In this document: positions 30,651-37,586 of the stretch, one piece after another
How the letters are laid out: the number at the start of each line of letters is the position of its first letter
How positions within the stretch are numbered: the stretch's first letter is position 1
Origin: Oopsacas minuta
Lineage: Eukaryota; Porifera; Hexactinellida; Lyssacinosida; Leucopsacidae
Direction of reading: 5' to 3'
Assembly (NCBI GenBank): GCA_024704765.1
Contig: JAKMXF010000069.1
Span: forward strand, 1 to 37,586
Length of the DNA: 37,586 bases
Notes under the pieces: generated by a model
What the model saw: only the letters and a program-made list of their open reading frames with translations
Database searches by the model: none
Told to the model about the DNA's origin: nothing
Position numbers and translations under genes: made by a program

Positions 30651-30723
30651 AAGATAATTATGTTATAAGTAAATGAGAGCCTAATTGATTCATGTGCTCA
30701 GTTAATTAATTAGACTTCCTATA

Positions 30724-31760
30724 TCATGTGAAATAATTTATAAATATATTATCTCGAACTAAAATCCCATTATCTGCATGTTCAGTGTCTTCTGTTTCGG
30801 TGTAGGGCATATCACTTTTCAATTTTTCAAAATCAATTTGGAGACCGCAATCAACACAAAAATTATGAAGTACCATGGAGGATAAGATTAGTTTGCAAAC
30901 CCTCTGGACTATAGCACAAACTGCCACCAGTCTTGTCCATTGATCTCCATCTGCTCTTCCATATTCCAAAGGTACATTCAATTGTCTTTCGAGTCTTCAG
31001 GAAAGCACGATTATACCTTCTTTCACGAGGTGTAACAGGAGATAGCAATGGAGTCATTAAATTTGGGCGCAACGGATAATCACTATCGCCGAGGAACCAT
31101 CCATCAAGAATTGGAATTTCTTTACTGGTGATCTTAAGATTGATTCCTGATTGCCTCCATATGAACGCGTCATGTGTGCTGTCTGGCCACTTCACAACTA
31201 CATCAATAAATTTGAATATATCGTCATATATCGCTTGGACGTTAATTGAATGAAAACTTTTACGATTAACATAAATTGCTTCGTTGGTGCTAGGTGCAAC
31301 AATTGGGATGTGTGTGCCGTCTATGCAACCTAATACTTTAGGAAACACGAACTTTTCATTGATCCATGCTGCATGCTCATCTGTCTAGCAGCAGTTGGAA
31401 ACAGTATATACTCTTTCGCAATTGAGTACAATGCATCTGTTACACCTCTAACACAGTTGAACACAGAGCCTGGGAAATTCCATGAGCTGATGCAACCACA
31501 GTTTGGAAACTACCAGTAGCTAGAAACTGAAGAGTGACCACTAATTGAGTTGTCACAGAAAGTGCATGAGATCGGCTTGTAGATCGAGACATGAAAGTCT
31601 CAATTTTATCATGCAATTCTAAGAACATTTCTCTTCTGATTCTATAACGAGGAATAAACTCTACATCTGTGTATGTATCAAGAGGGTTTAACCGTCACGA
31701 AATATTCTCTGGTGTCGTAAACTGCCTATTTCCAGCTCCAAAAGATCAAAAAGCGAGGCT
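30724..31760 (-). pseudogene. HARBI1-like Harbinger transposase
   Basis: Read downward: EIGSLRHQRIFRDG, then LDTYTDVEFIPRYRIRREMF, ELHDKIETFMSRSTSR, LVVTLQFLATGSFQTVVASA and HGISQALCSTVLEV. After a break near 31400 comes VLGCIDGTHIPIVAPSTNEA with the first Asp, VKWPDSTHDAFIWRQSGI, LDGWFLGDSDYPLRPNLMTP with the second Asp, and FLKTRKTIECTFGIWKSRWR with the Glu. A further frame gives LILSSMVLHNFCVDCGLQ. All DDE residues are present. At least three frameshifts interrupt it. It cuts and pastes the element; its convergent partner is the Myb-like gene. Confidence 0.85.
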
Positions 31761-31919
31761 ATGAGATTATACAATAGTACACAATGAGAAATGCAATGAA
31801 TATCCTTTTCTATTGGGTGTGGCAATTTCTTGTATACTATGCGCATATCTTCTCAAAAAGCGATTGAAGTCGAATGAATTGGCATAAATTTTATTAATCA
31901 AAAGCAAGAATCAATCAAG

Positions 31920-32130
31920 TAGAATTACCCAATTCTAAGAATATTTCTGAGAATTGCTTAATTCTAAGAATTATTCTAAGAATTATTCTTCGGATTGCGT
32001 AATTCTAAGAATTATTCTTAGAATCCGTTAAGTATAGCCAAGTTAAGAATTCTTAACGAAAACTAAGAATATTTCATGAATTCTTAGAATTATTCTTAGA
32101 AATACACTTAGAATTAAGTTAAGAATAATT
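31920..32130. repeat. Right subterminal TTCTTAGAA repeats of the Harbinger element
   Basis: Around a dozen copies of TTCTAAGAA/TTCTTAGAA and close variants alternate in orientation over 200 bp, in units such as ATTCTAAGAATTATTC. The same motif occurs at the left end. The array is longer on this side, giving the element asymmetric ends. Confidence 0.75.
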
Positions 32131-32158
32131 CTTAGGATTTTAGTTAATAAGGCCCCTG

Positions 32159-32433
32159 AAATATACTTGAACAAGGAGAGGATGCTCCAGAATTGAAAAT
32201 TTTCAATTTTGAATATTTTTGACTTCAATATGCGACTTTTACTGACGCCAGTTTGATCCTAAAATAGAAAATTTTCCTTTTTGCACAATTTTCCTCCTAA
32301 TGCATGACTACCTGAAACAGCATTTAATTTTTTATATTCTTTATCCAGGGGTCATTGGTTATCGCCGATAATATAATCTCATCGCTAGTACATTTCCTTT
32401 TTCTTTCACTATTAGATTTCTTTTTTTCTTGAA
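32159..32433. other. Gap before Mutator-like gene B
   Basis: AT-rich and without coding signal. GAAAATTTTCAATTTTGAATATTTTTGACTT-like low complexity lies around 32195; nothing else was recognised. Confidence 0.4.
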
Positions 32434-33870
32434 TATGTCTTCTCATTCATCCGATAATTCTTCTACTTCCTCTTAATCCAACAAACAGAACGATCTATGG
32501 CAGTACGGAGACGACGACTCTCTTCGATACTTTTAGTTCCAGCACTGTTCCTACCCCCAGTTCCTCACAACCCACAACCACCACACCAGGTCTAACTCTA
32601 CCTATGACATCTTTTGAACTAAATTCACTGGAGTCGCAAGTGTTCTTTCCTATTTCCTCTACTATAACTGCCCCTCGTAAAAGAATGGGTCGACATTGGA
32701 AAAAATACAGATTTCGAGGCAATCAATACACCAAAATACAGCTATCCTCCTCTTCTTTAGACAATTCTACTATACTTGATACTTCTACCCAATCTATTCC
32801 TCAATCCAAGCGATACACATATAAGTTCCTCGTTGTGGTTATACCTCAAGATTCTCTGCCCCTTTTCCATATAGAAAGTATCAAGTTCTAATGAAAAGAG
32901 ATCCAGACACCACCCGGACAGTCAAAGCTTCCAAACCGTATGGGATGAGAATTTTAGACATCGGCATACCTGCTGAAGCTATGACGAAGATTCGCTGCTC
33001 CTACTGTTCAAATGATTACCTCTCGTTGTATGAGCCAGACTCCGTAGATGGTTGGCAAACGTATTTCTATATAAAGTGTGCCTCCTGTCACCACCTATAA
33101 GCAGAATTCTCTTCTTCCAAGCCCATGAACCTACCCGAGTTCACTAAATACGTCAACACTACACTACCAAAACAGGGACTCAATGAAGTAACGATGCGAT
33201 CTATACTTGCTGTACATTGTTCCGGACTTTCTTGGCGGGATCTTCCCAAATTCGCCACCGTTTTCGACATGCCCCGCCCAGTGGAACATATGCCAACACC
33301 TTACCCAACAAGATCGAGGACGTAGTTAACATTGCTTTCGAGTTATCTATGCAAGGCGCAGCAGATGAATTACACTTGAGAGTCAATTCCATTCCATCCC
33401 CTGCCCCAAACTGCATCAACACCGCCGTTAGTTTTGACAGCTCATGGAAAACAAGAGGATACTATTCAAATATCGCTATATCTGCCAGCACTAAGAAGGT
33501 TTTAGATTATGCACTACTCAATCGAACATGCGAGAAATGTAATCGGTAGTCAAGACAACGCCAAAACGAACATCCTGAAGAGTACATAAAATGGCACAAC
33601 ACCCACCAGCTATATTGTTTAAAGAACCATAGCGGGTCCAGTCAATCAATGGAAACAAGCTGCCTAAACGATTTGGGGTAGATCGACTCTAAAGCGAAAA
33701 CTGTCCTACAACACCTTTATCGGAGATGGCGACTCGAAATCTCCCACACAAGTCTGTCAAATGAATCCATACGACTCACTTCCTATTCATAAGGAAGAAT
33801 GCTTCGTACATGAGGTGAAGCGTTGAAGAAAACACTGTAGAATTAAGAAGAACACCGCAAAGCAATCATA

Positions 33871-35227
33871 CAATATGTCCCACAATTATTGGCATTGATT
33901 TTAACTATCGATTACTTCTACCCTGTAAAATATTTATTATTTTGAACTTTATTATATCAATATACTGATGAATAAGAAAGATGTATATGCGATCCCACAA
34001 CGAATAAATTAAGATCTAATTTTTCCACCATTATAATTCAAACAGAGTTTAATTCTTTTCTCCATTGAAAGGCAGAACGGCCTAATAAATTCAGGATCGA
34101 ATGATTGCCATATCTCAATAATTCCTTTCTTCAACTGTTCTACAGTTTTTGGTGCTCGCACCATCAGTCTTCTTTTGAGTACACCCAATAGATTTTCAAT
34201 AGGAGCTAGATCAGGACTGTTGGGGGGGCCAATCAATCCTGTGGGGTACAAATTGGGACTTCCATGCTTTTGCCACTTTTCCTGTGTGCACTGGGCTATT
34301 GTCCTCTTGCAAAATCCAAACATTACCATAGAGAGCGTTAGCCTGCTCTATCAAGTATTCGTTAAGAGTAGAAATATAACGCAATTGATTAAAGTTCTCT
34401 GTAAAATACACAATGGCGTAGCCCCCATCAGAGAAATGCCACCCCAAAGATGAACTTTAGATGGATATCGATATGAAGGCAATTGAACTGGTTAACCTAT
34501 CTTTGTCCACGCTTTAACTTTTCCCGAATCGAGCCAGATTGAACATTCGTCCGTAAAAATGTTTTTGACCAATCAAACCTTTTCATATCCTTACACCAAT
34601 TGACGCGCTTTTGGACCTGAAGGTCAGTTAATGCTGGAATTCGAATCACAGGGGATTTTACGAAATTTTGTCTTTTAAGGTGACGATATACAGTACTTTT
34701 CCCGACATTCGATTGCAATCTGGTAGTCAACTGTCGTACAGACATCCTTGCATTCGATTTTAATAGAATGGATATCCTTCTCTTGTCGTTTGGTGGAATT
34801 TTCGTTGGTGGACCAGCTCCCTTTTTGTGAAAAGACATTTGTCTTTTTTATCAGCGCAATAACTCGAAACACAGTTCTGACGGGAACACCAATACGCGAG
34901 GATATGTCTTTAGCGTTGGTAATTCCCGCATTGTAAAGGGTTTGAATTTCCATTCGACGTTGTTGTTGGGTTTTCAGACCAGCCATGAATAATATCACAA
35001 TAATAGAATGCTAGCAAAAATACAACATAATTTGTGAAAAGAATTGTGAAATCTCTAATGGGTAGTGTTGAAATCAAGGGAGTCTAAACAAAATCAATAA
35101 TATATTGCATGTTTCTAATATATTCTGCTGTACATTTCGAACTGGATTACGAAAATGTCAAAGAATGGTTGGATAATATTAATTGATAACAAATCGAGAT
35201 TACTGCCAATAATTATGGGATGAACTG
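33871..35227 (-). mobile_element. Tc1-like transposon inserted in Mutator-like gene B
   Basis: The left end CAATATGTCCCACAATTATT at 33871 pairs with the inverted right end CAGTTCATCCCATAATTATT finishing at 35227; the match extends to GGCA. TA flanks both (33869-33870, 35228-35229). The length is 1357 bp. Mutator-like coding sequence lies on both sides. Confidence 0.88.
34009..34986 (-). pseudogene. Tc1 transposase, several frameshifts
   Basis: The ATG at 34986 gives MAGLKTQQQRRMEIQTLYNA, then the helix-turn-helix region TNAKDISSRIGVPVRTVFRV. After a shift, KKGAGPPTKIPPNDKRRISI and ARMSVRQLTTRLQSNVGKST follow. The first Asp is read in a third frame as IFTDECSIWLDSGK near 34530. The second Asp is in LQEDNSPVHTGKVAKAW and the Glu in NSPDLAPIENLLGVLKRRLM. 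It ends NYNGGKIRS. At least four indels, but no loss of a catalytic residue. Confidence 0.8.
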
Positions 35228-35787
35228 TACATCCAGTGCAAACTCTCAGTGCTGAAAGCTGACTATGTTTTGACAAACTACTCAACGGTTGTTCTACAAA
35301 ACAGGGGCAAGTCACCTGCACAACTCGCTAAAGGACTTAACACCTTTCTCCATCATGTCAGTGGCGACCATTCCAACTGTCCTCTCGATACTTGGTGCCG
35401 CTGGAAATGAACTTCGAGCACTACTAAACCACCACCCACTAAACCTACCAACTACACACCAAATAAGATCTTGAAAATGAATGAAGTATTCGATATTTAT
35501 GCCACGAAGTGTTTTGTAGTCACCTGACTCTTGGTTTGACACAAAATACTAACGAATTATTTCACAAAGTCATCTGGAACTTCTGTGTCCCAAGGCTAAA
35601 TATCTTTCTCCACGAAACATTCGCATTAGCACAGCCATCGCAGTTGCTGTTTTCAATGAGGGAGAACTCTGCCTTTATGGTTATATGCTTGACCTTAACC
35701 TCAATCCTTATTCTTCTTTTAGATCAGTAGTCAAACCTGATCACGTCAAAGATCACCACCGGAAGTATATCAAGAAGGCTAATATCC

Positions 35788-36259
35788 CACAGTGACTTAA
35801 AATGGGAGTTAGTAAAGAATGGGTATTTCATTTGAAATAGACATATATAATGTATTATTAGCATATAGGTTATCATATGCTAGGAATCATTTGGTGCATT
35901 CAAAATTTTTATAAGGTTTCTATATATCATGTTCTGACGTCATAGCTTTATGCTGAATTTTGTTTTTCTTTAATATCTGATTATATAACAATGTTAGCCC
36001 TATAAATTGTATTATTTGGGTATAGTATATCATATCCATGGAAGCAATTATAACTGTTAGAAATACAAAATAATTCATAATTTTTATAAAATGACGTCAT
36101 ACACAATTTTGCTTCTGTACTTCATACTTCTAAATGCGTTTTTAGAATTTATTCATATCTTTTTTTTGATAATATATATATCAATTATAACAATTTCTTG
36201 ATAAAAACAATAAGCACTTATTGTATTATTTATTCACTAACATTCAGCAAACTACGTTG
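35788..36259. other. Non-coding 3' region of Transib copy 2
   Basis: Counterpart of 13320-13700 in copy 1. TGACGTCAT occurs at 35935 and 36092, two copies about 157 bp apart, exactly as in copy 1 (13389 and 13546). No ORF. Confidence 0.6.
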
Positions 36260-37400
36260 TTACAATATCCTATCAATAATAAGGCCCTTGACGATGTTAT
36301 CAATAGATGATTCTAATAAATCTGTTGCATTGTCTCTACAGCACTTAGCTCTTCGGGCATGACCGTGTTTTCCGCACTTTTCGCACACCACTGTCCATCG
36401 ATATTTCATTAACACAGGATCGCTTTCAGATGAGAGCCTAACAAATATATCAATGACATTATCCTCGAAGGAAGTTTTCCTTGCTAGATGTTCCCTATAT
36501 TTCCTGATTAATTTGTTGCAGGCTTCGGATCCCTCTTCGCTAAAGCATTTCAATCCATACCCAAAGTTCATCTCTCTCAGTATTTCTTCAGAATGGGCTA
36601 GTAATTTATGTAAAGTCGGTGTAATGTTCACCCAGGGAAAGGATTGAAGAATAAGGAGATAGGTGTCTGTAAAAAGGTTACCCAATTTTTCTGTATTGAT
36701 TTTTCTGTCTGAATTTATGATTCTCAGAATGACAGATAATTGTGTGTGCAATTTACAAAGTTAGTCTCTATGATCAATCTTAACCAAAGACATTGCGCAT
36801 TCAATAAACTTGGTGTCATTTTAAAAAGCTCTTCGAGCCACACCACCAGTGGAAGTAGTACCTCCTTTGGGGTCTGGTTGGTCAATTCTTAGACTTGTTA
36901 CTTCTTGAACTATGGTTCGCACATCCATCATAGAGTCCTTAATTTCTTTTGATGACGCTGACCATGTGAGCTTGTTACAATTCAGGTGGTACACAAGTAA
37001 ATTAAACCATCTAAAAATGCACGTATAGGAATGTAAGGGAGAAGCAGGTAGAATATCTATTGTTGATAATGGTTGGTGAGTCAGGTTAAATCTTTGATTT
37101 GTTGGTAATGAAAAGAAAGCATCAATGTCTTCCAGTTCTCCAAATAATTGAATTGCGTCTGAAATGTTTCTATTGATGGGATAGCCTTGCAAAATTAAAT
37201 CACGATCTTTTAGTTCTTTCTGCGTTGCAGTACATAGTTGGCAACTCGCACCTCCTGCTCCTGAGAGAATACTTGCCATTTTACCATCAAGCATTGATCA
37301 GACAACATCGATAAATATATGTCTATCATCGGCAAAATAGAAACCTTGGTCCTTCATTTGATCAGTTTCGGGATTGATGATATCTTTCATAAATTGGTGA
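36260..37400 (-). pseudogene. RAG1/Transib-superfamily transposase, copy 2 (better preserved)
   Basis: Read downward from 37400: HQFMKDIINPETDQMKDQ, DRHIFIDVV, a TGA, then SMLDGKMASILSGAGGASCQ with the second catalytic Asp and CQLC. PINRNISDAIQLFGELEDID, THQPLSTIDILPAS and FRWFNLLVYHLNCNKLTW follow without an intron, to GGTTSTGGVARRAF at 36821. After a short break, TEKLGNLFTDTYLLILQSFP, LHKLLAHSEEILREM (the HxxxxH) and KCFSEEGSEACNKLIRKYRE with the catalytic Glu. The C-terminus VCEKCGKHGHARRAKCC is a zinc-knuckle-like tail; it ends IDRIL. The Asp, Glu, CxxC and HxxxxH agree with mouse RAG1 D708, E962, C727/C730 and H937/H942. Only two lesions are evident in this portion. The first Asp lies beyond the mariner insertion. 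Confidence 0.87.
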
Positions 37401-37403
37401 ATA

Positions 37404-37586
37404 CAGGGTTGGGCATAAGTTCTGCCACAATATTATAATCCAGCCAAAAATTATTCCATTAGTTATTTGTATCTGTCATTTAGCTCGAACTTTGTTATAA
37501 TATATATTTTTCACTCTTTCCCTGAAATTTTATATTATCTTAGCCTTTTGAAGCGATAATTGGTCATGGAGCAAGAGAGGTCGAAA
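37404..37586 (+). mobile_element. DD37D-type mariner, left end only, runs off the window
   Basis: CAGGGTTGGGCATAAGTTCT at 37404 follows TA at 37402-37403 and matches the ends of the other mariners of this type. It is inserted in the Transib copy 2 transposase. Confidence 0.75.
37566..37586 (+). CDS. Start of a DD37D mariner transposase, partial
   Basis: An ATG at 37566 opens MEQERSK to the window edge. It lies 162 bp inside the element end, the same spacing as in the other copies (163-167 bp), and the residues resemble the VERAGII/ARSEII start of its relatives. Only seven codons are visible. Confidence 0.5.

Larger units (their letters stand above)
29298..32158. mobile_element. PIF/Harbinger transposon with two convergent genes
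   Basis: The ends are CAGGGGCCTTATTAACTAAA at 29298 and its inverse finishing at 32158. The 2861-bp interior holds a Myb-like gene on the plus strand (29880-30650) and a HARBI1-like transposase on the minus strand (30724-31760), the two-gene makeup of autonomous Harbingers. A clear 3-bp target duplication was not identified, so the exact first base is uncertain. Confidence 0.85.
32434..35787 (+). pseudogene. Mutator-like transposase B (PF20700 type), split by a Tc1
   Basis: The ATG at 32434 opens a Ser-rich start, then GRHWKKYRFRGNQYTKIQLS, the basic N-terminal block of the family. GMRILDIGIPAEAMTKIRCS carries a zinc pair (CSYCSND, later CASCHH). Then NIAFELSMQGAADELHLRVN, TAVSFDSSWKTRGYYSNIAI with the first catalytic Asp, TCEKCN, HPEEYIKWHNTHQLYCLKNH and SGSSQSME. 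The GDGDSK block is at about 33722. After the Tc1 (33871-35227) the protein resumes: LKADYVLTNYSTVVLQNRGK, CPLDTWCRWK, LTQNTNELFHKVIWNFC. It ends near 35787 against Transib copy 2. Many shifts and stops make it dead. Confidence 0.7.
35788..37403 (-). mobile_element. Transib/RAG1-like transposon, copy 2, 5' part missing
   Basis: The 3' end of the element (left side here) starts with CACAGTGACTTA at 35788, an exact RSS-type heptamer. AGTTAGTAAAGAAT follows 18 bp in, as in the inverted right end of copy 1. The transposase runs leftwards from 37400 to 36260. On the right a mariner end begins at 37404 inside the transposase frame, so the rest of the element, including the other end and target duplication, lies beyond the window. 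The flank before CACAGTG is TATCC. Confidence 0.8.

Noticed and set aside
33871-35227. Plus-strand ORFs at 34175-34453 and 34748-34936
   Set aside because: They are antisense shadows of the Tc1 transposase on the minus strand.

Overview
The window looks like repeat-dense intergenic DNA from an invertebrate animal, most likely an arthropod and possibly a copepod. It is AT-rich, has eukaryotic gene structure (a GT-AG intron, split frames, no operons or ribosome binding sites), and is packed with Tc1/mariner, hAT, Mutator-like, Harbinger and Transib DNA transposons. The copepod suggestion is inference from this mixture. No rRNA, tRNA, CRISPR or convincing intact host gene was seen. Almost every recognisable reading frame is a transposase broken by stops and frameshifts.

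Layout. 1-900: two unrecognised minus-strand ORF regions. 903-3729: a Tc1 element with a second Tc1 (1007-2360) nested in it. 4060-5812: an alternating purine-pyrimidine block and a decayed FLYWCH/MULE transposase. 6157-7340: a decayed gene of a widespread uncharacterised arthropod family. 7341-17433: a nest. The 3' half of a mariner was hit by a Tc1 (7362-8740) and by a hAT element (8874-16940). The hAT in turn received a Transib/RAG1-like element (10423-13700), a Tc1 (13849-15180) and a DD37D mariner (15527-16811). Target-site duplications and resumed reading frames establish the order. 17450-18780: Mutator-like transposase A. 18858-24762: DD37D mariners, hAT and Tc1 fragments and a DD34D mariner. 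24790-26668: a HARBI1 remnant, an unrecognised ORF cluster and a MULE fragment. 26858-29260: a minisatellite, then a 58-bp tandem repeat split by a foldback element with two arms of about 870 bp. 29298-32158: a two-gene Harbinger element. 32434-35787: Mutator-like transposase B, split by a Tc1. 35788-37403: a second Transib/RAG1-like element, cut off by a mariner that runs off the right edge.

The main result is the pair of RAG1/Transib-superfamily elements. Copy 1 starts with CACAGTG, the consensus heptamer of V(D)J recombination signals, and is flanked by the 5-bp duplication ACGGG. Copy 2 also ends in CACAGTG. Both keep RAG1-type landmarks: the second acidic residue in an FDG/LDG motif, a CxxC, an HxxxxH, and the catalytic Glu in a SEEGxExCNK motif, followed by a C-terminal zinc-knuckle-like tail. 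Copy 1 carries a 63-bp intron that copy 2 lacks at the same codon. No RAG2-like (Kelch) gene was seen, so Transib is the better label than a full RAG transposon.

The genes do not form a pathway. They are independent mobile elements accumulated by repeated insertion into one another.
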